Counted from the first letter of the stretch, positions 22,163 to 33,630 are shown. The stretch: DNA of 64,000 bases from Elmis aenea (GCA_947652605.1 OX393579.1:50660970-50724969), one strand, 5' to 3'. Notes: generated from the letters alone by a model not told the origin. Translations and numbers: made by a program.

Positions 22163-22940
22163 TATTTAGTCATCAGTCCTTCTACTGTTAGGTGTACGAC
22201 TGTTGAGTTGTGTTGTGCTGACCTTTTTCCATGTTTTTCTGTCTTGTGCTAGCCTTTTTATGTCTTTCCATTTGATGTTTCTATCCGCTGCTGCTTTTTT
22301 AACTTCGTCGTGCCAGGTTTTTCTTGGTCTACCCCTTTTGTTTTTTCCCTGTGTTCTTGCTTCATATGCTCTTCTGGTTAACCTTTCTTCTTTCATCCTA
22401 TAAATGTGACCCAACTATCCCTGCTGCCTTTCCTGTATTTTTGTTTCAACTGATTTTATCTTTAATTGTTCTCTATATGTTTCATTTCTGATTCTATCTT
22501 TTTTTGTTTTTCCTTGAATTTTTCTTAGAAATCTCATTTCAGCTGCATTCACTCGGCTACTATTTTTATTTGTTAGTGCCCACGTTTCACTTCCGTATAA
22601 AAGTGCCGGAGTTACTACCTTTTTGACCACTTCTACTTTTGTTGTTTTTGGGACTTCTCTATTTCAAAAAAATGTTGTTCTTAAACTGTTAAATATTCTT
22701 CCCACATTTCCTGTCCTTTCGCTTATTTCCTTGTCCATTCCTCCATTTTTCTCTATGATCACTCCTAAATATTTAAAGCTTTCTACCTGTTCTAACCTAA
22801 GCCCATTTAAAGTGATGCTATGCTATGCCCTTTGTTTTCTGTTGTAACAATCACAGTTTTAGTTTTTTCGGTATTTATTTTCATATTAATTTTTTCCAAT
22901 TCCAGGTTTAGAGTTTCTAAATTATGTTGCAGGTTTTTTT
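22163..22940 (-). pseudogene. RTE-like LINE ORF2 C-terminal half
   Basis: Best copy of this family in the window. Minus-strand segments in order: INTEKTKTVIVTTENKGHS; a frameshifted LGVII block; VVTPALLYGSETWALTNKN; EMRFLRKIQGKTKKDRIRN; then in the next frame GHIYRMKEERLTRRAYEA, GRPRKTWHDEVKKAA and NIKWKDIKRLAQDRKTWKK. The catalytic RT motifs and endonuclease lie upstream and are missing. Two frame changes and stops make it inactive. Confidence 0.88.
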
Positions 22941-23799
22941 TCATACTTCACAGGATCATTTTTCACATATTGAGCACAATAACAAATTTTTGACAATAAC
23001 TTTTTGTAAGATAATTTAAGAAAACAAAAATTTAAATAAAAATTTAAGCCAATCGATTATTCACCTCCAGAGATTACGACCGGCTTAGTTATAATCGATA
23101 TATCTCAGGAACGGAGCCACTTAGAGACCACCAAACGGAAGAGAATTTTACGCGCAAAGAGAATTCTACGCGCAAGGCGGGATCTAGCAGGGGCTACGAA
23201 TTTCGCTATTTTTAATATATATTAAGAGAGTCCTGCTGCATAAAATGCTCAGTCAGACTCTATGGATGTGGGTGGAATCGTCTTGAGAGCATCTAGCAGC
23301 AGACATCGTTTTTATTAACAAAAATTCATTTTTACGCTATTTGCTTCGCATTATCAAGGTACACAAAAATAGAACCATAAACGTATCCTGATGATACATA
23401 TTTCGTCATGGATGCCAGGCTTCTTTACCTATACTACGGGTGTACATAATTTGTTATTCTAAAGCTAAGGAAATGTTTTGAAATAAGAATAAAGTTTTAT
23501 CATAATTTAATGTTAGTAAAGACATGTATAATAAACCTGATATGGTATGACGATATTAAAAAATCTTTACACAAAATAAATGAAAATAACATTTTTCAAA
23601 TATCCCGAGGTTTCCCGGGACAATAAGTATTTCCCGAGAACGGGTTAACTGCATTGGGATCTTGAAATTTCGTGAGATGAACCCCAGAACATATATTTTA
23701 TAACGTCAAAACTAGCCGTAAGTATCACTTATAATATAATAATAAAGGGATTTATTTAGCGATTTGCTAATTATGTTACATTTTATAACATGTACATAT

Positions 23800-24065
23800 A
23801 TAAATTGTATTTAAAATTTTTAACTTTTCCTTAATATAACTACTGAGCTTACATCTAAACCTTACAATATTAGTTTTACTTTTAAGTTCACTTGATAGAT
23901 CGTTATAAAATTTCAGTCCTTTATAAAAGAGAAAAGTTTGAATATAAAAAATATTAATAATTCTAATTGTACTGAAGAACCCGAATTTTTATTAAAATGC
24001 CAAGCAATTCTAAAATTATTAGGCTTGCTAAGGCACTCATGATGACAATTTTTTTGTAAAAACGA
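23800..24065 (-). pseudogene. LINE ORF2 C-terminal tail (different family)
   Basis: The minus strand gives PNNFRIAWHFNKNSGSS, a frameshift, then KGLKFYNDLSSELKSKTNI and VRFRCKLSSYIKE. This is the R-NF--P----T--G-NS--Y-G---YN-LP-EIK signature at the C-terminus of CR1/RTE-like ORF2 proteins. Fragmentary and inactive. Confidence 0.65.
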
Positions 24066-25235
24066 ACATTACAAAATACAGCAAAGAGAAATACAAAAGA
24101 GAAAATAATTAAAGTCTCAGAAAAATCACCTACATATATGATCAGTTCTTTATATTTGGTTAAAACCTAGCAAACCAATGAATACTTTTCTTTATTAATA
24201 AAAGAATTTAATATATACGAATCCTATGCTATTATTACAAAAAAAAGCAATAATTCTTAGATATATTTCTTATAATTAGACCAAATTCTACATAAAATGA
24301 GCGAAATTTTTCAACTTTTACCAATTTTACTTCTACTATTGGCAAGCGTTTTATTTATATGCTGAAATTTTATTCCAAAATTCTTGAGGTATGCAAAAAA
24401 TAATTCTTGATCCTCGACAAATAAAAAACCTTGAGAAATAAGCAACCCCAGTTTTAGAGGGATATCTCCACATTTTTGACGGTTTTTGCTTCTTTTTGTA
24501 TAAACACTAACGGAAACCAATTAAAATAAAGAGATACATCGTTCATACACCGAAACGTTTTAACATTTTTGTGTAACTGCGAATGTTTTGCCCGCCTTCT
24601 ACAGCCAAATTTGAATGGTGAATCATCTAATGACTAAACTGTCTTATCAATGAATCCGGCTGTTATATAATGATCCATTGTTTGTAAATATTTTACTCAC
24701 TTCACTTAAACACTTCATCGTATTTAATCGCGATGACGTCAAACGAACGGACAAAATTTACCTTCCACGTATGAACGAGTCCAGAAAAAATAATACAATA
24801 CAAGTTCCTCGAAATGCCTCTGTATTTCGTGGTAAAGATTCAATAATCAAAAGGAATCCGCTTCGTGTAGTTGTAAAAAAACAATAGATATTAATAATTC
24901 TGAATTTGAAACATATTCTAAAAAATCTTCAAAATTTGTTAACGATTTTTTGCAATCTATCATTTCTACTCAGTGCTAAAATATTAAAGGGGTTGCCCAG
25001 CACATGGACGAGGGAATTTAGGAGACGGTGAAAAATTCGATTAAGAAATAAATCAAACCTTTGTAAAAGCGTACTTGTCTTATTTTTTATATTCAGGTAT
25101 AGAAAGCTGTACCTGAGTTGCAAAACTGTTGACAAGTCCCTGGTATGAAAGAAAATAAGTGGGTACTACATAAAAATATTTCTCTAAAACCCTTCTTTTT
25201 CTTCTTAACTTTAAGAGTACTGGCAAATTAACTGT
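24066..25235. other. AT-rich sequence, nothing recognised
   Basis: Short AT-driven ORFs only; none resembles a protein family. Confidence 0.35.
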
Positions 25236-25430
25236 TCAGCGTTCCTTATAGTTGTTCTCTTCAAAGATCTTCCTAGGTCTCATTTTCCTCTTGATCAATA
25301 CTATTTCGTCAATTCGGTAATCTTTGTTGCTCCATTCTGTTAACGTTTTTTTTTTCTTTATATTTCTCCAGGCATTTTTATATGTTCTTCCCCAAATCGT
25401 AATTCCTAACTCAGCTATTAAAACTTGCAT
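25236..25430 (-). pseudogene. Possible LINE ORF2 fragment
   Basis: A 64-residue minus-strand frame starts LIAELGITIWGRTYKNAW, reminiscent of the (L)YG---WG segment of non-LTR ORF2, and ends in charged sequence. Similarity is weak and it may be unrelated. Confidence 0.3.
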
Positions 25431-25453
25431 TTTTTTGGCTCATGTGTTGCATC

Positions 25454-26217
25454 TAGGGTTTCTTTCCCGGGAATTCCCGGGGTTTAAAAAAAGTGTTGTT
25501 TTCGTTTATGTTGTGCTAGGATCTTTGTAATACTATTATAACTTATCAGAATTTTATGCTTAAAATGTCTTTACTAACAGTACATTATGGAAAAACTTCA
25601 AAATAATTTTTCTCTTTTAGTATAGCGCAAAGAAGCCCGGTTTGCATTACAAAGTTAATATCTTCAAAATACTTTTACAGTTTTATTTTTGTGTACCCTG
25701 ATAATACAAAGCAAATAGCTTATAAATGAAATTTTATTGATAATAACGATGTTTCTTTGCTGCTAGATGCTCTCAAGACAATTTCACCTAAATCAATAGA
25801 GACTGAGAGAGCATTTTATGCAGCAGGACTTTTTGTTAATAAATTAAGAAAAAGACTAATTGACTGAAGCACAGATCACCTGTGTTTTCTTAAATCACAT
25901 TACAAAAATTCATTGTAAAAATTATATTATTGTATTCATAAATATGAAATAGCAATAGAAAGGTTATAATTCCCAAATGTATGTTTCTCTCACCAATGTT
26001 ATTAAATTATTTGTAATAATCATGGAGCAAAATGTATTACATATATGACTTGGAGTTGTTTTTAAGTAATAAACCGCTCCCTTAATTTTTTGGGTTATTT
26101 ATTTAAAAATATTGACATAATTTATTACATCCCGGGATCCCGGGAAATCCCGGGACAAAGGCCGATTTCTTCCCGGAATCCCGGGACAAGCAAAATGTTC
26201 AAATATGAGAAACCCTA
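25454..26217. mobile_element. hAT element, 764 bp, with CCCGGGA subterminal repeats
   Basis: Termini TAGGGTTTC and GAAACCCTA, with a perfect 8-bp target duplication GTTGCATC (25446-25453, 26218-26225). Both ends carry TCCCGGGA-type palindromes (25467-25483; 26131-26189). The interior retains a remnant of the transposase C-terminus. It is a younger, deleted relative of the 21691-23686 copy. Confidence 0.93.
25774..25867 (+). pseudogene. hAT transposase dimerisation-domain remnant
   Basis: Plus-strand frame reads LKTISPKSIETERAFYAAG, then LFVNKLRKRLID and a stop. This matches the hAT C-terminal dimerisation signature (TS--SER-FS-AG-I--K-R-RL). Only ~31 residues remain of a protein normally 500-700 aa long. 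Confidence 0.8.
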
Positions 26218-26379
26218 GTTGCATCCTTTGATTTTTCTCAAATATTTTATTTCTGCTTTCTGTATCTTATTCATATTCAAAACGTCAATTTACAAAAAAA
26301 TCTTCTTTTTCTCAAAACCTAAATTATAGCAAAAAATGCAAACGATCGATAGTAAATTTTTGATGGGATCTCAAAGTAT

Positions 26380-27140
26380 TACTATATCACGAGTTAACTA
26401 TTGCAAGGGAAATTCAGATATCTGAGACAACAGTTTTGAAAATTTTGCATGAAGATTAAGGGATGAACAAAGTGTCAGCGAGAACGATTCTCAGGCTCCT
26501 CATACCAGAACACTTGTCAGGCAAGAAATTTGCCAGGAAATTTTGCGTTACATCAAGACTGCGACTTTTTTTCGAAAACTATCACTGGCAATAAAACCTG
26601 GGTGCATTGCTAAGACCCCCAACAAAGCAAGAGTATGTAGTGGTTGTACAAAGGGTTTCCGCCACCAAAAAAGGCGAAAACGCATTGTTCGGCGGGAAAA
26701 TTGATGGCAACGGTTTTCTGGGACTGCGCGGGGATTTTTTTGGTTAAGTACATGAAGTAGGGCACTACAATTACCGGTGATGTATATAATGAGACCATTA
26801 AACATCTCAAAATTTTGCTGAGAAAACCATACCTACTGTTGCACGACAATTGCAGGGGTTGCATATGGCTCAAAAAGTTATCGGAAAAGGTGGGTTCTAG
26901 GAGTTGAGACATCCACCCTTTAGTCCGGGTCTAACACCCTACGATTACTATTTTTTCCAGAAGTTGAAAAAACATTTACCACGGTGCGCAAATTTTCTTC
27001 CAATGAAGATTTAAAAACTACTGTTAATGATTATTTTCAGGAGTTACCAAAAGAATTTTTTTCTGAAGGGATCTCATTATTGCAGGAACGTTAGAATAAG
27101 TGTATAGATGTTGAAGGAACATATGTAAAAAAATAATTTT
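26380..27140 (+). pseudogene. mariner transposase, degenerate
   Basis: The helix-turn-helix part reads TIAREIQISETTVLKIL, then GMNKVSARTILRLL. The catalytic part begins ITGNKTWVHC, equivalent to ITGDETWVHY: the first catalytic Asp codon (26590-26592) is AAT, Asn. SAGKLMATVFWDCAGIFLV follows, then LLLHDNCRG with the second Asp at 26845-26847. After a frameshift comes HPPFSPGLTPYDYYFFQKLK with the third Asp at 26943-26945. The spacing of about 33 residues fits mariner D,D34D. Several stops and frameshifts plus the D-to-N change make it inactive. Element ends were not located. Confidence 0.9.
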
Positions 27141-27583
27141 TTTTCATTGCTCTCTGTCTTTTCTTTCATGGCTAGGTAGATTACATAAAAATCTCCCCTC
27201 GTATCAACGACTGACCCATAATGAAAAAACATCAACAGGGAGAGACAAAATACATCTAAAAATTATGAAAATCTGTTATTGCTGTCTTATATCTCTCATT
27301 TTTGACATCACATTTTTCTTAAATAACTTTGGGGACAAATCAAATATTTCCTTTAAAGATATGCAAGACACCATCAGCATCATTGCTTACAAGGGAAGTA
27401 CTCCGATAGTGACTCGCCGATTTTTATACAAATTTGCAGAAACAAGTAACACATAAAATAATATATTTCTGCAATTTCAAAAGTTGCTTACGGGTACCGG
27501 AACCAGGAAAAAAATCGATTTGAAAATGGTTTTTTAGCGTAAATTCGTATGTATACCAATATAATTCACAGTCTGATCAGTAA

Positions 27584-27650
27584 GTCGGTAGCGCAAGCGG
27601 TAGAGTACTTGACTTGCAACAAGCTATCCCAGGATCGATTCCCGACGAAG
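27584..27650 (+). other. tRNA-like sequence (SINE-head type)
   Basis: A box A-like GGTAGCGCAAGCGGTAGAG is followed 30-odd bases later by a box B-like GGATCGATTCCC. A CTTG...CAAG stem around CTTGCAA mimics an anticodon arm. The acceptor stem does not pair well, so this is a tRNA-derived pol III promoter or tRNA pseudogene, not a functional tRNA. Confidence 0.6.
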
Positions 27651-28116
27651 ATATTAATTTTTTGTTTGTTTGGTTGTTTATAAATACCTACCGCTTAAAT
27701 TTCATTTAACAATTTTTTACGATAAATCAGAGAAATTAAATTAAAGTAATGAATAAGTAAAATAAAATATTTCATTTGTCAAAAATATATACAAATTATT
27801 TAATAAATCAACGTATTTGAAACTTACAGGTCAATATTATTAATTTCTTCAAGCGAAAAATATAAGAACAACCTTTCGTACTTGTCTCATTGTACATATT
27901 TATAACTACAAAATTACAGTGTTAACTGTTTATTTGGCAAATTCTAGAATTTAGACTGGATTAATTCTTGGAAAATTAAATTAGGCTGTATAACTTGTAT
28001 CCCATTATAATCCAGGGTTCGAAAACATGTTAATACCGTTCAGGGGGTATATTAAGGAATGGTCATAAGGGCTCATACAGTTTTAGAATATTTGCAGTTC
28101 CTGTGCAACAACCCAA

Positions 28117-28332
28117 GTGTATCTTGTGTTTAGTTATAATATTAAAATGGCAAACGTGATAAATATAATGAAACTATTTACCGAGAAAATAAAGAATTGT
28201 TTTCCCTACAACCAAAGTGAAATAACCAAAAAGAAAAGAGATATAGCCGACAATATATTTAATTATCTTCAATCGCTATTGATGGGAGATGAAGAGGATT
28301 TCACTTCTCTAGTAGTAGTAAAAAATTGTTAA
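28117..28332 (+). CDS. Short ORF in the loop of the foldback element
   Basis: 71 codons, or ~61 from the second Met (28147), which has a favourable AAAATGG context. It reads MANVINIMKLFTEKIKNCFP and is rich in Lys, Ile and Asn. No domain recognised; it could be chance in AT-rich DNA. It ends at the loop-arm boundary. Confidence 0.2.
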   Translation: MYLVFSYNIKMANVINIMKLFTEKIKNCFPYNQSEITKKKRDIADNIFNYLQSLLMGDEEDFTSLVVVKNC

Positions 28333-28379
28333 ATGAAATTTAAGCGGTATAAATAACCAAACAAAAAAAAATTAAATGT

Positions 28380-28446
28380 CTTCGTCGGGAATCGATCCTG
28401 GTAAGGCTTGTCGCAAGTCAAATACTCTACCGCTTGCGCTACCGGC
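28380..28446 (-). other. tRNA-like sequence, inverted partner
   Basis: The minus-strand copy of the 27584-27650 module, with the same box A- and B-like blocks and about six differences. The two modules face each other, so any transcription from their internal promoters would converge. Confidence 0.6.
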
Positions 28447-28644
28447 TTACTGACTGATTTGTGAATTATATTGGTATACATAGGAATTTATGCTAAAAAA
28501 CCATTTTCAAATCAATATTTTTCCTGGTTCCGGTACCCGTAAGCAACTTTTGAAATTGCAGAAATATATTATTTTATGTGTTACTTGTTTCTGCAAATTT
28601 GTATAAAAATCGGCGAGTCACTATCGGAGTACTTCCCTTGTTAG

Positions 28645-29795
28645 TAATACAACAAGTAATACAGTTCTGAAAGTTTTACCAAATTTTGATTAAAACAAAA
28701 GATGAAAGATTTTTATTTATGAGAACAGGCAATAAATAGATTATGAGGTAAAATTTTCACAACTTTATAACACTACAAAACGCTCAGAACTTTTTCGGTC
28801 ATTCAGCATACATAATTACTGAGGCATCAATACACTAATGAATTCTCAGCATCTTTGGCCTCTATATGTCTCGACTTATCTCGTGTAGGTTTTTATGTAA
28901 TTAAAAGAATTAAGGATTAGGTTCAATAGTAGTTTAAATACTCACGCTGAACGAATTCTCTGCATGTACCGTAATATGTGAAGTAGGTATGGATAATAGC
29001 TTTGTAACCTAATATCGAAAACCGTTCTGTAAATTTGTTTGTAATTCTGCTAGCCTACTTTATTAATGAAGTCTATTATGAATCTAGCTGGCTACACAAG
29101 GCGTTGTTTAAAAGCAGTGCCGAAAAAACGTAATTAGTTAAGGTCGCCAGTAATGTTGTAAAAAATGTCTTGGAATTTTATTATTGTTAACTGTGAAAAT
29201 GTTGTGGAGTATAATTCACTTTATTTTTGAATGAAAATCATTTATTTAAGTGAATTCTTGCTCTTTTTTATATATTTTATTATGATCTGGTTCTTGCACC
29301 TAAATGATCTTTCTTTTATTAAACGTAAAACAAAAACTTAAAGTAGTTAATAAATAAACAAAGGTAAAAACTGCTTATAAAATAACATAAGTTTGATAAA
29401 ATAAGCTAACAAGGAAGGGTCACGATATGCTGTCGCTAGGATCTGATCAAGGCTTTGTTTATTGCAGCAAGAACGTCAAAACTAAATGTTTTGCAGAGTT
29501 ATCCATGCCACTGGCCATTTCCTTCGCAAAAATAGAAAAAGAACCTGAAAAGTTGAGTAAAAAAGGTAATATTTGTGATCGCGTTGGCCACGAAACCGTC
29601 AGAGATAAAATGGAAATTCTTTTATTTACCAATGCGCGCATCCTTTGCTAGTAAAATGGTGCAAAGTTATTGAAAAAATCTTAAACGATTCCGGAGGAAA
29701 GTTGAAAACAGTTGGGAACGAAAATGCAGACGTTTAAGTACGGCTTCCTTATATCAAGAACCAAACACAAAACAATTCAACAAAGCTTGACGATT
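28645..29795. other. Sequence without recognised gene
   Basis: Mostly AT-rich. A 74-codon plus-strand frame at 29427-29651 has no recognisable domain. Confidence 0.3.
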
Positions 29796-29799
29796 GCAG

Positions 29800-30010
29800 G
29801 AGCTGGGTCATCTTGAACGAATGGGGGAGGGCAGGAATGTAAAATATACCTATGGTAAATATGATGGGCATACCGAAGAGAAGGTGGAGAAAGGCAGTTT
29901 TGGAGGATATAAAAGGAAAAAAAACTCAAAAACTGGAGGCAGATAGCAAAGGACAGGAAGAGATGAAAACATTTGACCAAGAGATGGTTCTAAAAGGCGT
30001 GTGAACGCTT
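29800..30010 (+). pseudogene. LINE ORF2 C-terminal tail
   Basis: The plus strand reads MPKRRWRKAVLEDIKGKK, a frameshift, then LKNWRQIAKDRKR, matching the RP-+RW--DV--D and W--LA-DR-+W blocks that end several insect LINE ORF2 proteins. Truncated; stops at ~30003, just before a foldback element. Confidence 0.6.
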
Positions 30011-30016
30011 CATATA

Positions 30017-30645
30017 CAGGGTGTGTATAAATTGGCGGAAGCGCTACACGTGACGATGTTCTTCGTAAAATTCTAAGTCGAAAATTTTGATACAAAAATG
30101 TTGTACCATGCTTCCTATGGCCTCAGGAACCATTTAAACAAACAAAAAATTGGCAACATTGCATACATTGATTTGCGTTTGGACATTTTTTTATCAGCAA
30201 TTTTTACTTAGGTATTTACAATTTTTGTTCGAACTGAAAGCCTTCAGTTCGTAAACATAGCTGCAAACTTTTGGGTATCGTAAAACACAAACTAGAAATA
30301 ATTACGAGAAAAACAGAGATGACAGCTAATGACAATTTTGCCTGCCATATGTATTATTTTCATTCAAATCAGTGATTTACATATTTTCAACACCAATTTT
30401 TGAAAGGAAGAACACAATATCTACTAAAAAATACTATTCGAAATTTATTTTTATTCCAAATTGCAGCTTTTTCATTTGCAAGTATTAAATAATAACGCTT
30501 ATTAAAGGACTAAATGTCAAAACTTTGAGGACCTCTTGCAGACACAGCAAGCATGGTACAACATTTTCGTATAAAGATTTTCGACTTGGAATTTTACGAA
30601 GAACATCGCCACGTGTAGCGCTTCCGCCAATTTTTACACACCCTG
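30017..30645. mobile_element. CAGGGTG foldback element, family F, copy 1
   Basis: Begins CAGGGTGTGTATAAATTGGC and ends with the complementary sequence at CACCCTG (30639-30645), TATA on both sides. The terminal ~100 bp (GGCGGAAGCGCTACACGTG core) form a long inverted repeat. A second copy in inverted orientation is at 59011-59638. No coding capacity. Confidence 0.9.
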
Positions 30646-30696
30646 TATACTCCTATATTATAACAGATAATTGTAATAATAGTTATTTATGTATCA

Positions 30697-30789
30697 AGGC
30701 CAAAAAGTGTAACTTTTTCGGCCGCGTCTGGCTTTGCTGGCCTAGTCTCGGCCAGCAAACAGGCAAGGCCGAAAAAGTACGTTTTGGCC
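30697..30789. repeat. Short GGCC-rich hairpin
   Basis: AAGGCCAAAAAGTG...TTTTTCGGCC pairs with GGCCGAAAAAGTACGTTTTGGCC; the centre GGCTTTGCTGGCC / GGCCAGCAAA is also self-complementary. GC content is high for the window. Confidence 0.6.
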
Positions 30790-30804
30790 GAGGTGCATAT
30801 TATA

Positions 30805-31087
30805 TTTTTTGTGCGATCGAATTAAAAATTTAAATTTTTAGTAATTTTCAAAATTATAGGTTAGAAACTACGTGACATTCTGTCACTGACAGATGACGGC
30901 GTGTGTACTGCATTACCGGCCCTCTCCTTAGCAACGGCCGTAAAAGTTACTTTTTCGGCCGTTGCTAAGGGTAACGGCCTGAAAAGTAATTTTTACGGCC
31001 GTTGCTAAGGATAGGGCCGGTAATGCAGTACTTTATGGTTGCTAACGCGTCCGTCAAACAGCTGTTTCTAGTACGATCGCACAAAAA
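30805..31087. mobile_element. 283-bp palindromic element with GGCCGTTGCTAAGG repeats
   Basis: Outer arms TTTTTTGTGCGATCG and CGATCGCACAAAAA. Inner arms GTACTGCATTACCGGCCCT (30905) and its exact complement ending 31031. Inside, GGCCGTTGCTAAGG or its complement occurs three times. This is a nested palindrome and a candidate small foldback transposon; family unknown. Confidence 0.7.
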
Positions 31088-32330
31088 CTGTATTTTTTTA
31101 TGAATATTAGGAAAAATGATGTTTACCTACATATGATATAAAACACTATGGATTACCTCTTAAAAAACTTAAAATTAAATACTGCATCTTTTGCTTTCAT
31201 CCACTTTCGAATTTCGTCATTAATTATTTTCTGTATGAGGCATATTCCCGCACTACGTCATAGGTTATCCATTTCCAGAGTTCTGGTTCTTTTTTCTAAT
31301 TCTTCATTGTAAACCTATCTCACAACCATAACAAAGAACTAACTCTACAAGCATTTGAACACTGCAGTTTTCTTTCCCATCACTTGCTGTAGCGTTAAAA
31401 AAATCTCTATAAATCCTTCAGTTTGTAACACCCTGTACATTGCAGAAACTCTGACATGCATTGGTATATAATCAGTCAGACATTATATGGAAATGATGTT
31501 ATAAATTTTTGATGTTTCATGTATTTCGATGCCCAAATAAATCGCATTTTTATTATAACATTTACTAAACTTTATTCACTAGAGATTTGAATGTGGGCTT
31601 TCATATCAAATACGGCAAGTCGCAGGATTATAGAACGATTTGTCATTTTCCGGTCTCGTGACTACCCTAATGCCAATCTAAAGTAGGATGCCACAATATC
31701 GGTCCTTTCTATTGCAAATCACCCACGTATGAAACATTTCTTGTGGGGGGTGAAACCCCACAAATGCCATCTTTCGTCAATGCTTACGATAACAAGCAGC
31801 TCAATGCTAGTAAAGTTATGTTTAAATATTTTGTCTGTTAGTAGGGTAATGTTGTCAAAACTGTACTTTATCCTAAATTGTAAAACCTTAATAATTTATG
31901 TAATTGTTGTTATCTGTTTGTAGAAAGTGTCTAAAGTTAGGTGTTTGATTACGTTATTAAAGTATGTGTGCACAGATGTTTAAGAATTAAATATGTTTGT
32001 ATTGTAACCTAGTAAACTATTTATTTCAAGAAGGAAGTTTATGATGAGAGATAAATATGCGGGTCAGGTATAAGGTATATTGTCATAGTAATTTAAAATT
32101 TTGTATTACTATCTCTGTAATAAAACATACTTTTTAAAGCTTCCAAATTGTGGTATAGTTTATACATATACACTCTCAGTTTTCTGTTTTGCTTTAATAG
32201 TAAATTTATTTGTACTAGTGTTAGACAACTGCATTAATTTAAGATTTTATTTAGCTAGCAAATACAAACAGACTGCTGACAATAAAATTTGTTGATAGAT
32301 AATATTGCTGTGTCTTCTAAAATTATTAAT
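31088..32330. other. Unassigned sequence with one solo CAGGGTG terminus
   Basis: A CACCCTGTA terminus lies at 31429-31435 with no partner found. Otherwise there is no gene or repeat. Confidence 0.3.
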
Positions 32331-32337
32331 AATAGTA

Positions 32338-32811
32338 CAGGGTGTCCTAAAAAGTATGCCTTAGCAAATTTTTGCATAAATCGAATGTCAGGAGTTCAAG
32401 AGTAATCGTTTTTGCGCTATTGATAAACACAAAACAAATCAGGTTCTTAATTTTTGCTTATAACTTGCTTAATTGCAAGCACACAAAATATTATTTGACA
32501 TTATTGGGTCACTTTTTTGTAATTTTTGAAATTTGTCAACAAATCTTCGTTTGTTTTTGTTATTTTAACATCAGCCGTATTTAAAATAAGAACGTTGATG
32601 TTAAAAAAACGAAAACAAACGAAGATGGGTAAAATTTGTTGACAAATTTCAAAAATTGCAAAAAAATGATGTCGAATAATATTTTGTGTGCTTGCAATTA
32701 ATTAAGCAAGTTCTAAGCAAAAATTAAAATCCGTTTTATCACCTGTCCAAAATCTCATTTTTCTAAAATCTAAACTTAAGGGGAAAAAAGGGGTGTACCA
32801 GATACACCCGG
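32338..32811. mobile_element. CAGGGTG foldback element, family H
   Basis: Left end CAGGGTGTCCTAAAAAG; right end degenerate (CACCCGG, 32805-32811). Inverted arms at ~32440-32570 and ~32595-32735 share long complementary blocks, for example CGTTTGTTTTTGTTATTTTA with its complement. Non-coding. Confidence 0.78.
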
Positions 32812-33630
32812 TATGTGAATTTAGTTTGCACATACTCGTTGGTTAATAAATTTAAGTGATTTATTAATTTAACACTTGCATGTGTGTTGTGTTTTCTTTC
32901 GCTTCAACAAACTAACGCCTTCAGCGTCAAATTTAAATTACAAACCCGGTCATTATTCAGTTGAAAATTTGCCACGTATAAATTCGCATGATGGAGATGG
33001 ACCATTTAAACTAACATTTTTGGATCATTAGATTATTTTGATAATAGGTTTCCCTATGTCGGTACGTCTGGTACTTGGTAGTAATTTATTTTTAGTTACA
33101 TAATATGTAATTTGAGACTTCGTCTTTATTGAGAGGTTGTATTAGACCGTAGTCGACTAGTGCAGCAGGAATAAGCAAGGATCCAGTGATGTAATGAATT
33201 ATTATATAATAGATTCACATAAATTATAGTGCACAGTTTTTTGTTTTATTATTATCTCGTCGATTAAGTATCAGGTTAAATTGTTTTCCTGAGAAGAACG
33301 GTGCATTCTTATTTTGCGAATCAAAGGATTAGCTAAATAACAGTAATACGACAAGGTTGCTCCAAATTGCAAGAGTTTATATTTTTACCTACAACACAAC
33401 TACAAACCTTATACTATTTAATATTCTTACAAGCAACAAAGCAATTGACATTTTTATGAATATTTAACTATGAAAAAATTTAAGGTTATATACACTTAGC
33501 AAATTTCTAAGACCGTTCAAAGATTAAAAATATTCTTAAAAGGTTTCTGAACAAATTGGTGTGTATTATGGATTTTTGTATCCAAAATTAACCGTTTTTG
33601 TCAATTGACAAGCAGAAAATATTAAGTAAT
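32812..33630. other. AT-rich sequence, nothing recognised
   Basis: No gene or repeat noticed. Confidence 0.3.

Larger units (their letters stand above)
21691..23686. mobile_element. hAT element, older copy with LINE insertions
   Basis: Left terminus TAGGGTTTC; right terminus degenerated to GATGAACCCCA. The target duplication is imperfect (GAATATGT at 21683-21690, GAACATAT at 23687-23694). The interior matches the 25454-26217 element in opposite orientation, for example GAGAGCATCTAGCAGCAG (23283) and its complement near 25768. TTCCGG and CCCGGGA words near the ends are shared. Two LINE fragments occupy 21902-22940. Confidence 0.75.
27390..28640. mobile_element. Foldback element with tRNA-like modules in both arms
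   Basis: Terminal inverted repeats CAAGGGAAGTACTCCGATAG, flanked by TTA on both sides (27387-27389, 28641-28643), a possible 3-bp target duplication. Arms of roughly 330 bp (27390-~27726 and ~28319-28640) are near-complementary and each contains a 67-nt tRNA-like sequence. The ~590-bp loop is unique here and holds one short ORF. A TTA target recalls PIF/Harbinger, but no transposase is present and the superfamily is open. Confidence 0.82.

Noticed and set aside
27584..27650. Functional tRNA gene
   Set aside because: Box A and B are recognisable, but the acceptor and T stems do not pair properly and an inverted partner sits in the same element; called tRNA-like.
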